From: Metopolophium dirhodum
Taxonomy: Eukaryota; Arthropoda; Insecta; Hemiptera; Aphididae
DNA: 64,000 bases
Assembly: GCF_019925205.1 (NCBI RefSeq)
Contig: NC_083567.1
Span: 24,242,001-24,306,000, forward strand
Reading direction: 5' to 3'
The position numbers and the translations under genes are program-made. The first letter of the stretch is position 1; each line of letters begins with the position of its first letter. The notes beneath the pieces are model-generated. The model worked only from the letters and a program-made list of their open reading frames with translations. It searched no databases and was not told where the DNA came from. This document shows, in pieces, positions 1 through 11,359 of the stretch.

Positions 1-2860
1 ACCTACCCGGTAATCATATTATTTATCGCATAATATTTGAATTTATTGCCATAAAGTATTATAATATATTCGTTGACACTGACTAAATACAAATACCATA
101 TATGTTAGGCACTGCGCGTCGAGATCATTAGTGAATTCTTTTTTGTTTTCCTGAGCTTGAATTATGTTATATCAAGATATTGTACTGCAATCTGAATCCG
201 TAGGTTTAAATAACAAGTAACTAAAATTTGAATAATAATGAATAGTTATACGGTAAATACTAAATACGTTGTAAGTAATAAATTAATATAAAATAAGTTT
301 GCATAAATCTTTAGATAGGAACTGGAAATTTATGGTATGTATACTTTTTGAATTTGCAAAGTTCACAGTGCATTTTGAAAAAGTTTAAAATTCAGTAATA
401 ATACGTTGAGTTCATGCGATTTTTTTTGAAACTGTATAAGTGTATTGATCGATACCAACAATGCGCAGTGTGAAAATTGAACGATATTGAGTTAAATGTG
501 CGTGCAAAAACAACAATAATAAATTGACTTTTAACCAAAATCTGTTCCGTGTCTCAGTGTCCAAAAAGGTACGTGTACCTTGTCAGGTATGCTTTGCGGT
601 TCGTATGAAATGTGACATTCATAAATCGTTCATTATTGTTCAAAAGGAAAAAAGAAAACAAATATGTTATAAAAATCATAATAAAACCCTATTATGAAAC
701 CGGTCAAAGAGATAACGCATTAACGCTGTATTGTTATTCGTTCGGGGTTACCTGTTGATTGTTCTGTACGTGTGCGAGTCATGTTATAAATAACAATGAG
801 TTTAGAAAACAAGAGAAATGTATTTCAATGAACAAATTATCGAGTTAAATTATTCCGCAAATTCATGTGTGCACGAAGTAATGAAACAAAATCATAATGA
901 ATTAATGACGTAAAGATAGAAAACAAAAAGGTAGAATGAACAAAAATCACCAGAATTTTTAATTACATACTGAAATCATTTGGTGGTAAAACTATAAATG
1001 TCAATACCATAAAAAAATTACACACAAATTCAAATACGTCATATTAGATACTGCAGTGATTGGTTAAATACAAAACTTGAACATATTTCGTGTTGAATAA
1101 TTCATTGAACATGATCGAAACGAGTTCATTTTTTAAACAATTTTCGTAATTTTGTTTTAATATGCTAAGAGCCTTGGCTACAGAGATTATATTTTAAAAA
1201 TCAGCCTTGGAAAGTTTCAACGAGATTCGAAATCAAAATTTAGCGCTACTTGAAACTTTTGAAGAACGGCGTCTGACTAAAAAGTGTATAGAGTAGTCGA
1301 GTAGACTATAAAAACATATTATAAAATATATATTGCTAAATAGTAAATATCATCGTAAAACCGAGATATTCCTTCCTTCATTGAAAATCTTAAATATAAT
1401 TTAATATAATACCTTTTATTCTGATGCATTCACGGAAGACGTCTTTGCCAGAGAACCATATTGAATAGAAACAACTGTCTGATGTTGTGAGATTGATATG
1501 TTTCACGGGTTTCAAGAAGAACATAATTAAAAATGTAATTAATTAAAATAATTTGATGACTTAAAAATTATAAACCATTATAAAAATAATCGGTATTTTG
1601 TACTGCATCGTCCACATAAAAAGGTCAAACATCAGTTCAACAGGTTATTGTTTGATAGAATTTATTTCTATGGCATTTTATTGCTATATATGAAACAATA
1701 GCATAATTTTGGTATAAAAAAAAATTCTATTGTATATTTGTATATTTATAAATACATACCTACTATTATATGTATATTATTGTAGTAAAATAAACAGCAC
1801 GAAGTTAGCCAGCAAAAAAACTATACATGATATTCTTTAATATTTATGTTGTGTCTTATGAATATTAATGATTTTGCAGTATTTCAAATACATTAAAATT
1901 GTATTTCCCTGAAAAAATACTATACAGATGAGCTATTATAATGTAGAGCACTTTATTATATTGCTATAATAAAGTGTAAATAATATTATATCATCATAGT
2001 ATAGACTCGTCGTCAAATTTGGTTTAATTGTTTCGAGATAAATTAATATTATAGATTTTATTGAAAATGCTATGATAATACATTGTGTAAATATGGTATT
2101 TGCGGGAAAAATAGTCACAATGTGTATTGATGCGATGATATTTGCATGTTAAATTCTAGACCAAAGTTCACATCTAGCGTTTGATCAATGACCATAAATT
2201 ACGACTGACCATGATTGTATACAATGGGCTAATAGTGAAGTAATTGATATTGTAAAAGTTGAGTAAAAAAAAAAAAAAAACAGATCGCTTTAAACCCGTA
2301 CTAACTTTTGAGAAATAGAATATTTTTGAAAGTTTTGCAGTTTTGCAGTGCGAACAATCAGCAGCAGATTGATTGTTGGAAACTTTATGTTTAATCGTCG
2401 TAAACAGTTAATTTTCCACTCATCATTTATTACACGAATCGCTCGACGATTCGAGACGGTTTTTCAAGTGATCTCCTCCGTCGAGTCTAGACGTATAGTC
2501 ACTCTGTGTAATTTACAAACTCCCAACGTTCTACAACTCCCATTTCCACAGAATCTAAAACAAAAAACCACACCACGTTCCTCGTATAATGAATACGAAA
2601 AGGTTTGATCACTAAAATTACCCGGTTACGCGAAATATATTATGTATGTATGTTTTTACTGAATTGGTAAAAAAAAAATTTTAAGAGTTTTAATCGAAAC
2701 TCAAATAATTTATTTGATATATAACTATATAGACATTGTTAGACTATGCTATTTTTAAAGTATAATATGTAATCATGAATTTTATTTCGGTCTGTGTTTT
2801 TATTTTATACGTTCAAAGTACGTATTTGACATTAAAAAAAAACATTAAAATGATTAATCC
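1..2860. other. AT-rich DNA without recognisable gene
   Basis: AT-rich sequence with short open frames only. A run of 16 or so A lies at about 2265-2280, and a short direct repeat of GTTTTGCA occurs at 2333-2348. An 86-codon open frame at 2348-2608 (+) resembles no family I know and has no visible splice or promoter support. I see no RNA gene or intact mobile element here. Confidence 0.6.
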
Positions 2861-2871
2861 ATTTTAATATT

Positions 2872-3369
2872 ATGTTGCTAACAATATACGTATTAACTAT
2901 TAGATATACAAATTGTACAAATTTTAATAATGTAAATGCCCTAAAAAGTATTTATTTTGCTTTTGTCAGATCACATGTAGAATATGCATCCCTTATTTGG
3001 TCATCAGACAACATAGGAGTTAATCATAATCTCGAAGCTATTCAAAATCGTTTTCTTCGCTCTCTAGCATTTAAGTTTAAAATCGAACGTCCACCACATT
3101 CAAATTATAACGGAGTATTATCCTACTTCAATATAGAATCGTTAAATACAAGAAGAAGTAACCTCCATTATTCATTTTTATTAAAACTATTAAACAACTC
3201 AATAGATTGCCCTTATTTACTGCAACGATTAAATTTTCGAATAAATACTAAATCCTCCAGAAATCTAGAAAGCTTTTTAATTAATAATGTTTCTAAAACA
3301 TACTCTAAATCATCTCCTTCAAATATACTGATGACTATAGGAAACACTATGAATATTAATTTTAGTTAA
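2872..3369 (+). pseudogene. C-terminal reverse transcriptase remnant of a jockey-like LINE
   Basis: The open frame encodes the C-terminal region that follows the reverse transcriptase palm in jockey-clade non-LTR retrotransposons. From about residue 20 it reads NALKSIYFAFVRSHVEYASL followed by IWSSD. It continues with LEAIQNRFLRSLAFKFKIER, then PPHSNYNGVLSYFNIESLNT with RR, and later LLKLLNNSIDCPYLL. The family pattern is VRS.LEY.S.IWS, ...IQNRFLR.LA.K, ...L.L.SL..RR, ...LLN..IDCP. The palm, the ADD motif and the whole of ORF1 are absent, so the copy is 5'-truncated, as usual for target-primed insertion. The first 15 or so codons up to 2905 are probably flanking DNA, so the ATG is not a real start. 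No activity is expected from this fragment. Confidence 0.8.
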
Positions 3370-3569
3370 AATTATTATAGCTGTAAAATTATATACCACA
3401 TAATATGTAATTGTTATATTAATTGAATGTAAACTTTATACTATTTGTACCAACATTTTATTGTATTCTTGTCACTACACAAAACAAATTTTTTTTTATA
3501 TATATATTATTCTGTAAATGGAGTTTTTTTCCGTCAATAAAGATAATAATAATAATAATAATAATAATA
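2890..3569 (+). mobile_element. 5'-truncated jockey-like LINE, 3' end with AAT tail
   Basis: The element includes the C-terminal reverse transcriptase remnant, a short AT-rich 3' untranslated region (3370-3540) and an AATAAAG-(AAT)n tail at 3536-3569. A microsatellite tail in place of poly(A) is common in jockey/CR1-type LINEs. I found no convincing target-site duplication, so the left boundary is set only by where similarity to the family begins. Confidence 0.7.
3543..3569 (+). repeat. (AAT)n microsatellite, LINE tail
   Basis: About nine AAT units directly follow AATAAAG at the end of the LINE fragment, which suggests that they are its 3' tail and not an independent microsatellite. Confidence 0.85.
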
Positions 3570-3574
3570 TAGGT

Positions 3575-4794
3575 ATATTGGAAATACGATATTTTATATT
3601 GAGTTAAATAATATTGTAATTATGTCGAAATATATTCAGTGGTATGTTCTTGACGTACTTCATTTGTCAATAATATTATTGCTTATAATTGTGCAAGTTG
3701 TTATCAGTATTCACTATTCAGTATATTATATTATTGTAATATTTAGTTCGAAGTCTTGAAGACCTGAATTATTATTCAATGATCGAGGTGAAATATACAG
3801 TGGTTGTTGAAGTATGTACTAGTACACTAGGTACTTAAAACTTTAACCACCGGTGAGAACTTTCTACTAAGAGGCCATCTCAAAAACTTTAATTAATTTC
3901 AATAATATTGACCGTTGTTTAGAAAAAATATTTATAATCAAGTAACTTTTAGCCTTATTATTTGTATTTTTATAAAATACACAATTATTGCATCGAAGAC
4001 AAGTACTTAATTATTTATTCGACTGTTAGGAATACTTTTTTTTTAAATATAATTTCAATAAATTCTATTTTCGTTTTAGTATTTTTTTTCCAAATATCTA
4101 TGTTTTTTATTATATAGTTCAATGTTTAAGTTAATATGCTCAAATTACAAAAATAACATTGATTATGTAGTTTGTCACTCGACTCATTTCGGTCATTATA
4201 ATTTATAATACTATATAGTATAATAACAATTTACTATCTTTAAGCTCTATACTATAAGGCACAAGCAATTATCTTTAATTGTTTCACAAAATAATAAGCA
4301 GTTTACAATTCCGACATAAATTATAATTATGGGGAATCTATTAAAATAAGAACAGTTATTAAAAGAATATGTAATAAAATATAATATTTTAATGATTTTT
4401 ATCAACTTAATTGAACATTATTAAATATATAAATTTTTCAGTTGTAAAGTTCTGTTATTGGACTCGAACACTTGTTAAATTGTAAATATTATTTTAAAAG
4501 CCATTTAATTTACTTTTATTCCGAGAAAAGCACGGGTTATAAGTGCATTTTAATAATAATAATAAAGAGTATTTGAAGGGCGAATTGAAAGAAAAAATAA
4601 ACTGTCTTTATATAATTAATGGGAGGGTACAATTGCGTTCTATATAATCTAAAAACAAGAATATAGTATGACTTATTGCAATATCAAACAATTAGTATTA
4701 TTAAATTTTTTTGATATTTTTCATTACATATAAAAAAATGTATAACACTATATTTTTGTTATAGTATTATAATATCTAGTTTTGTTGTGTCATT
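3575..4794. other. AT-rich DNA, nothing recognised
   Basis: AT-rich spacer between the LINE fragment and the SINE. It has a short TAA-rich run near 4550-4564 and no long open frame or RNA-like structure that I can support. Confidence 0.6.
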
Positions 4795-4808
4795 AATATA
4801 CGTATTTC
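4795..4808 (+). repeat. Left target-site duplication of the SINE
   Basis: AATATACGTATTTC here is repeated exactly at 5101-5114 immediately after the poly(A) tail of the SINE. A 14-bp perfect direct repeat that brackets the element is the signature of LINE-mediated insertion. Confidence 0.92.
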
Positions 4809-4820
4809 GGGGGGACGAGG

Positions 4821-4831
4821 AGGCCGAGCGG
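4821..4831 (+). promoter_or_regulatory. Pol III A box in SINE
   Basis: AGGCCGAGCGG matches the TRGYNNARNNG A-box consensus except at the first base, and sits at the expected place near the 5' end of the tRNA-like head. Confidence 0.7.
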
Positions 4832-4864
4832 TCTAACGCGACGGATTCGGCACAGCCGGTCCGA

Positions 4865-4875
4865 GTTCTCGATCC
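4865..4875 (+). promoter_or_regulatory. Degenerate Pol III B box in SINE
   Basis: GTTCTCGATCC lies about 44 bp after the A box and resembles GGTTCGAATCC with a short insertion. The weak match could mean reduced Pol III promoter strength. Confidence 0.5.
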
Positions 4876-5100
4876 TCGACCACTGGGTGGCATTTTTCTC
4901 CGTGCAAGTCACGGTGTCCGGAGAACAAGTGCCGCCATCCCCCCACCCCGGGGCACGGCAGAAACCTACGGGTGCCTCATTAGAAATTCTGCCAAACACA
5001 ACACACGTGTATCAACCTACCCAATATAAAAAACCTACAGTGCCCTCCCCACACCCAATGGCCTATGTTGCCGCGGGTTACCCAATAAAAAAAAAAAAAA

Positions 5101-5114
5101 AATATACGTATTTC
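5101..5114 (+). repeat. Right target-site duplication of the SINE
   Basis: Exact copy of the 14 bp at 4795-4808, abutting the A run of the SINE. Confidence 0.92.
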
Positions 5115-6485
5115 AATATAATATGAGTATCTGTATTAATTTTTTTTTTATGATATTGAATATTTATTAAAATACTTTGTTTTGTATTAAAAACTTTTAA
5201 TTTTATCATATTATAATTTATAACTTACACTATAGTCGAAACATTATTGTATAAAATGAAAACTAATAATATTGCTAAAGCATTGTATTTATTAGTAACC
5301 CAATATTCAAAACTGCGTAGACTTTAGAAAAATATTGATAAAGAAAAAAAAAACAGTTGATTGTACAGCAATTCGTTGAATCAGAAATTGTAAAAAAGTA
5401 TTTCAAGAAGAATTAGTTGAAAATGAATAATATAATAATAAAACCGATAGTAAATATTTATATTTCCATAGTTAATTATAATGTTTAACACTCGGTTACC
5501 AAGAAGTGCCTCAATTGGACGTATTTGTAATGCAAAGGCGAGAATGGGGCTTGTGGCAATAACAGAACTCGTCTTATGAATGCACATTTCAAATTGTAGT
5601 TTATAAAAAATGTAACGAAAAATAAACATTTAGAAAAAAAATCAAATTTGTGTACTTAATGCATTTCACAGTAACTCTCAAATAATTTATTTTTAACTAT
5701 TGGATATTTACACAAATACTTTTTAAAAGTATCTTTTACGACACATAATATAATATTACAGTTTTTATTTAATATTTAAATCATTAGTACTATAGAATAG
5801 GTAGTCAAAAGGAACAAATTTAACATCATTATTATTAAATGTGTACATTTAAATTAAAAAGTGCTAACTGACGGAACTTCTATTTTATTTTATTGAAATC
5901 CAATTACCAATCTATTATTATTATTATTTTTATAAATAACCTGTATTCATTGATTTATTTACATTATAATATGTCAACATCATATTTCAGTATTTTTTAG
6001 CAATATGGATAAATTATCAAATAATTATTAAATAATAATTTCAAATTAATGTGTTGATATCCAAAATTAGTAAATAATAGTAAAATAGTAGGTACACTTT
6101 TCCATATTTTATAGATCATCGTTTTTTTTAATTAGAAAACATTTGTCGTTACTTATGTAAAAACATAGAAGTATAGAAATTAATGACAGTGGTACACGTA
6201 CATTTTAACGTTGTATATGTGATTTATTTGTATAAGATAAAAATATCAAAGAACTTGACTTACATTTTGATTTACTCAATCAACTTAACACTTAACCAAA
6301 TAACAAAATTTGAGAAAACTAACAAAATGTCAATCAATGCCATAAAATATAATTGAATGTATGAAGTAACTATATGAATTCGCGGTCAATGGCCGTTTTA
6401 TCTGATACTAATACTTACAAATTTAAAATTAAAAAAAAATTGAATCGCCTTTATTTTAATTTTTCCCATGGTGAAACGAGAAGTA
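5115..6485. other. AT-rich DNA, nothing recognised
   Basis: AT-rich spacer with oligo(A)/oligo(T) runs and short chance open frames. I see no mobile element ends or RNA gene. Confidence 0.55.
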
Positions 6486-6945
6486 GCTAGCTACCTTATA
6501 TTCTTCGTTGAAGCCTCAAGCCACAACGCATGATGCGACAAAATTGTAGTCACGTTTTTTCGCGTTATTGTGTACCCAATTAGGGTTGAAGGAATATGTT
6601 TTCTCGGAACCGGTTCGATTTTTATCGTCGTGAAGGAGATGATTGCACGTGACGCATGTGCGGTATGCCACTCTGCTGCAGCTGAAACGGAAAAACAACG
6701 TCGTGGAAACGGCTGAAATCTCCTTTTGACTCCTTTGCTTCCGCGCACCCCTGCGACACCAGGGGTGGTTCAGAAGTCATCGAGGCGGATATCGCGTTTC
6801 GAGATAATTAAACACAGAATAAAGAGGCGAAACATGTCATCCGCGACCTTTGCGCGCGTAACGTCGTCGTCCACCCCACCAACCAACCACCCACCCACCC
6901 TCGTCCTCGAGACGGTTCAATTTAAATGCGACCGGCAAACGTCGC

Positions 6946-6966
6946 GCCGCCGCCGCCGCCGCCGCC
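6946..6966 (+). repeat. (GCC)7 microsatellite
   Basis: Seven GCC units followed by GTCGTCG. Read in one frame it would encode polyarginine and in another polyalanine, so it creates misleading open frames on both strands. Confidence 0.9.
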
Positions 6967-7204
6967 GTCGTCGACCGAACGGTTGGCTCGTTTCTTCGCT
7001 TCTCGTGTGTCCAATTTATGGTCGAAGGCTTGATTATACTCCATTCCTTTCCATTAAACAGTCGCCAAGAAAACATGACTGTACGAAGACGCGGCGGTAA
7101 ACAACATTGACGGTGTAGTGGAATGGGTGGATATTGGGAGGAGGGGGGTGGGGGACAAACGAAGCCGGAGGAAACTCGATGATCAGCTGCACGGTAGTGG
7201 TGGC

Positions 7205-7216
7205 GGGGGGGGGGGG
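7205..7216 (+). repeat. Poly(G) run of 12
   Basis: Uninterrupted 12-G run inside the island. It may vary in length between individuals or be misread by sequencing. Confidence 0.85.
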
Positions 7217-7560
7217 AGGGCCGTTATCTCGTCGCGTTGATGTTTACTGTTCGAGCACGATAAAATGAAGGCGGGTCGGTAGGAAAAAACTGGCTTGACT
7301 CGAACGCACTTGTTTAATCAAAACTGACGGTTGTTTTAATTATGACAATTGTCGGCTTAAATGGCCCGGCAATTGGATTGACAAATTGTTCTCTCCCATA
7401 ACGCTCTGAGCACGCGCCCGTAGTCTTTTCCAACCTCGTCGCTGGAACGTGCAGGTCGTGGCGCCTGATTTAATTTCCTCTCGGCCGAGGCGCCACCGCT
7501 ACCGTATAATGCGCGCGTTATTATTTTCGCGCCCTCGCGCACGCCGCCCATTAGCATATA

Positions 7561-10345
7561 ACCAGTCGGTCTCGTTTATAACTGCTACGGCAATGATAAT
7601 AACAATAATAACTACAACGAATAATACTATGGATGATTCTTTCTTTGTTTTGTTGTTTTTGATCAAACAATGGCGTCGTAGAGTAAAAGATAAATACAAG
7701 TATATTATATTATTATACTGCGAAAACAATTTACACTATTCGATATTACAATATTCGAATATGATAAAATTCTCTGAAGCGCACGGCGCGTGTCTTTGGC
7801 ATTATTCATATTTTTGATTTCACCTTACTATAGTGAATTTTAAACAAGCTTATATACCCGTTATACTTTTAATTCCCTAAATACAGATAGTTAGGGGGGA
7901 AATCAAAATGACAGAGAAAAGTTGTTAGCTTTCTTTGTTGAAATGTTGTTTGATATTATACTCTACCTTCCTGATTAACCAAGTACATAAAAACACATTT
8001 TGGGTTCTTCCTGTATTTTATGAGACAGAAATGAAACAATAAATTAATAAAACTAATAGACATTGCTTACAGTATACGAGTTCAATTTGTATAAATTGAT
8101 CATAATAAAAGTAAATATTTACCAGCTACGTCATAATGGTCATAAAGGCCCTGAAAACGTGTGATTTTTAAGGAGTTGTGTTTAGGCAATTATTTCGTTC
8201 CTTGAGCTCACTGTTCAACGTTGTGTGTGTAATAAATTATAAATAATGTGCGTATACTCCCAACCAATCATCCACATTCCACATCATACATATTACCATC
8301 CACATGGGCCACATGATATTTAGTCATTAGATTAAAACATTCAAAATCAATTTATGGACGTGAAATAGCTACACGACTGACAAAAATGTAAGTACCTATA
8401 CTTCCAAATTGGACAATTTAAAAGATGTAAAGATGTTTGAATGCATAAACAAGATTACTTTGTATCGGTCGGAGCATTTTTTCAATTTTAACAAATTCTT
8501 GACGGGAATAAATATTTTCAGTTTTATCAATTTACTATAAATACATCAAAAATATTGAATATATATGTGCTACGGCCGCTGCAAAGTAAACTTTTTTATC
8601 AAATCAAACTACTAGAGGTACCTTAATATAATATGTCAGTCAGGTAATTTTAGTGAGTAATGTATAGGGTTTTGTAGAGGTTTAAGGCATAGGTTTCTTT
8701 TCAATTACCTACATATTTTAGGTATATAAACAAATTAATACATATTATTATTTGTTGATTCAATTATTGGAAACAGTTAAAATTAAAATTTTAAAATCAG
8801 TATGGTCACAGGTTGACATGTACCATCCTGGCTTGCCCCTACGAAAAATCGACGGCTAATCTGAAACTTCTGGTAAACGTAAGTCAAGGTATCCAACAGT
8901 AAGCAATATCAATACATTTATCGCCACCACCAGTTTCATTTTCGTGCCCATTAAAGATTAAAATTAAATACATTAAAATTATAATAATTTTAAGTGAATT
9001 ATTAAAAGCACGTCCAATAAAAATAACTTTTTCTGTTTGAAGTTGACAAAATATGTATAAACATTTATTTTACATAATACTTATTGTACAGCAATTTTGT
9101 ATTTTTACACATTGTATAACTATTCAGTCACTGCTATTTTAACAATCGATCGGTATTATGATTTCGTGGATATGACATGCTTTCATCAAACTATGCAATT
9201 GTATATTGTATTAAAATCCCACACGAAGAACTACGAGAAAAACGTTCTATTTAATAATTTAAAATTCTCGAAATAATATCACACATTGTTTTTTTTTATT
9301 TGTGTTGGAATTAATAATTTTTATTGTTATTTTAACACTTTCAGACATTATATTTCACACTGGTTAACAAAATATAATAATATTTAGTAAATTATGTCGC
9401 AAAATCCAATTATTATGTAAATCCTTGTTTGTAGTTTTTTTTTGTTGATATCTATGTAATTTTCGTTTCGTTTTTTTGTATACAATATTAATTTCATTCT
9501 TGTTTTTACAAGTTTAGTGCTGTCCTTCGGTATGGTCAAAATACTGTTAACTCCCATAACATTTTAAATCTGACTAGTTTAAACATTGCAAGATCTGAGG
9601 TATTTTCAATTTTCTCGGATGTAACGGGTGCCCCGCGGAAAGTGATCGAATGCCACACGCTCGAATGATCTGCAAAATTTAAAATGTCAAAAATTCGTAT
9701 GAACATTGTAGCGGGGATACAACTTAAACACGAAACATTTTTAATCAGGACAAAACACGTCTTGCTATCTAAGAATATTTTAATTCGTTGGTAACTTAAG
9801 GTCTCGTACTGTTATATTAATTATATAATCGTTAGTCAGACGCATCTTGAACGCTTAAAGTTCCTAAATGTTTATAAAATATACTTGTTGAGTCACGGTT
9901 GATTTACAATTATATTAACCATAATTTATTATATGATACGATTAATAGCAATTAATCAATCATGTCTAAAAGTATTAGTTAGATGTATTAATTCACTAAA
10001 ACATACCATTTACACTGTTAGGTAAATAGATATCTGCATGGTTAACAATCTTGTTATTAACCGTTGACGACCGATAACTTAACGAGTGTGCATAAATCTA
10101 TTTATTCGAATATATTAAGCCAAATTTTCGGATTACAAATTTACTTTAATTCATATCAGCTATGCAAATATAAGACACATGATTGTAATTTTATTATGAG
10201 TGTCTCGGGATTCGAACAAATATATTTACGAACAAATCACTTTGAATGGAATTATTTATGTGTTCGCATTCCCCCGAAGGGAATATTGTGTCCCATTAAA
10301 CTTTGAACTGTTATGATTTCCAATTGAAAACATAGCATGCCGTTT
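7561..10345. other. AT-rich DNA, nothing recognised
   Basis: AT-rich spacer. A somewhat more balanced stretch at 8810-8950 carries no open frame or repeat that I recognise. No RNA gene is seen. Confidence 0.55.
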
Positions 10346-11160
10346 ACAACAAAGACATCGCACAAAGACTGCAGAGAGCGGATGGACGGTACGAAATTTC
10401 AATACAATCATCATACGGTAGAGTGGCTTTAAGTATATATACTTTTGTATTGGTCGTGCTCGGAAAAAAAATATATATATACGTATATAATAATAACATA
10501 TTAAGAAATAACATGAAACGACGTACGCGATTACGGCTGCGTGTCTACCTCCTATCATTTGGGTCGATATATTTTTCGCAATCGTATACAGTAATATTCC
10601 TCCGGTATGCGGACCATGGAGGACATATATGTAGTTATGGAAGTTATAACGGTCAGAACAGAAAATCAAATAACACACGTTCGCGGGTCGAATTCGAGCT
10701 GGCGCATCGGCGCTCGTCACGCGGTCGTAGACTCGTGTGGGTGTGTGGTTTTCCGTGACTTTTCGGCGAAATTTCAAGAGATGATTTCTGAAGTAGGTAA
10801 ACTATAAATACAAACCTCAGGAGACCCGCCTCGCAGGATAGCTGCTGCTGCACTTAAACGCGAAGTTAACACGACTTTTGACGTTCGGTGCAGGGAGACG
10901 TATACTTATACGTCGGCACGTCGTCGTGGTATCGCGGTCGGCATTTGGTCTGCCGGGGGATAAAGTGAATTTTCGATTAAAGGAATCCAGCTCAGTGTAA
11001 CAGCACCACCGCTCGTAACAATTCATTGGAACGTACAGAAGTCGTCAGAAGTCATATTATATAATAACATATGCACACGCGTCATCACGACTGCATCGTC
11101 ACTTGGCGCGGTCGCCGGCGAAATAAATTACCTAATATGCGTATCCCCTGCACGACAATA
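10346..11160. promoter_or_regulatory. GC/CpG-richer island with TATAAATA box
   Basis: Second CpG-richer block. A canonical TATAAATA lies at 10803-10810, followed by GC-rich sequence with several AG/GT junctions. I see no clean arthropod initiator at the expected +25 to +35 distance, so transcription start is unproven. A 173-codon minus-strand open frame (10256-10777) and a 111-codon plus-strand frame (10423-10758) overlap here. Neither resembles a known family, and overlapping open frames in a CpG-rich block are expected by chance. Confidence 0.3.
10803..10810 (+). promoter_or_regulatory. Possible TATA box
   Basis: TATAAATA perfectly matches the animal TATA consensus and sits at the edge of the CpG-richer block. 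In AT-rich DNA such words are frequent, so the assignment depends only on the position. Confidence 0.2.
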
Positions 11161-11314
11161 TACCTACCTTGTCGGCATTGATTATAAAATATACTATTCA
11201 ACCAATCAATGGTGTCGGGAACGATAAGTTATTATTTTCAAATAGGCGAACCACAGATTAAATGAAAATTAATTGATTTTCATGTAATCTTTGGGCGAGC
11301 GTAGGTCGCGAGTT

Positions 11315-11316
<2 letters not shown>

Positions 11317-11355
<39 letters not shown>
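11317..11355 (+). repeat. (AC)19 microsatellite
   Basis: Nineteen uninterrupted AC units plus a final A, about 160 bp after the second GC-richer island. Likely polymorphic. Confidence 0.95.
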
Positions 11356-11358
<3 letters not shown>

Positions 11359-11359
11359 C

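Larger units (their letters stand above)
4809..5100 (+). mobile_element. tRNA-derived SINE with poly(A) tail
   Basis: The GC-rich 292-bp insert stands out sharply from its AT-rich surroundings. Its head, GGACGAGGAGGCCGAGCGGT from 4813, resembles the 5' half of tRNA-Ser (GACGAGG-TGGCCGAG-style acceptor and D arm). It contains an A-box-like AGGCCGAGCGG at 4821-4831 and a degenerate B-box-like GTTCTCGATCC at 4865-4875, which together form a type 2 Pol III promoter. The tRNA-unrelated body runs to a terminal CAATA and an A run (5086-5100). It is flanked by exact 14-bp direct repeats. Short open frames on both strands across it are shadows. The element is non-autonomous and would be mobilised by a partner LINE; the poly(A) tail suggests an L1/RTE-like partner instead of the AAT-tailed LINE nearby. 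The exact target-site copies imply a relatively young insertion. Confidence 0.88.
6486..7560. promoter_or_regulatory. GC/CpG-richer island, possible promoter or enhancer
   Basis: This kilobase is clearly richer in G+C and in CpG than the flanks. It holds a (GCC)7 run (6946-6966), a CCACCCACCC-type stretch near 6885-6900, G runs at 7141-7154 and a 12-G run at 7205-7216. Many overlapping short open frames on both strands come from the lack of AT-rich stop codons. The longest (6726-7100 and 7449-7817) show no family resemblance and contain the low-complexity tracts, so I do not call them genes. Such an island in AT-rich insect DNA often marks a promoter, first exon or regulatory block; which of these applies cannot be decided by eye. 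Confidence 0.35.

Noticed and set aside
2348..2608. 86-codon plus-strand open frame after an A run
   Set aside because: No recognisable motif, no supporting signals, and a length within chance expectation.
4787..5126. Three short open frames on both strands
   Set aside because: They coincide with the GC-rich SINE and cross its boundaries; they are shadows of a noncoding element.
7136..7216. G-quadruplex candidate
   Set aside because: The first cluster lacks four separated runs of three G, and the second is a single 12-G run; only the homopolymer is reported.
6726..7817. Open frames with Arg-, Ala- or Thr-rich runs
   Set aside because: Their length comes from the GCC and other low-complexity tracts in the CpG-richer island.
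10200..10290. Possible tRNA on the minus strand (GTTCGAATCCCG, a B-box-like word)
   Set aside because: The flanking bases cannot form a T stem or acceptor stem, and no A box lies at the right distance.
10256..10777. 173-codon minus-strand open frame, one of the longest in the window
   Set aside because: It lies in a CpG-richer block where stops are rare, overlaps an open frame on the other strand, resembles no family and shows no splice or promoter context that supports it.
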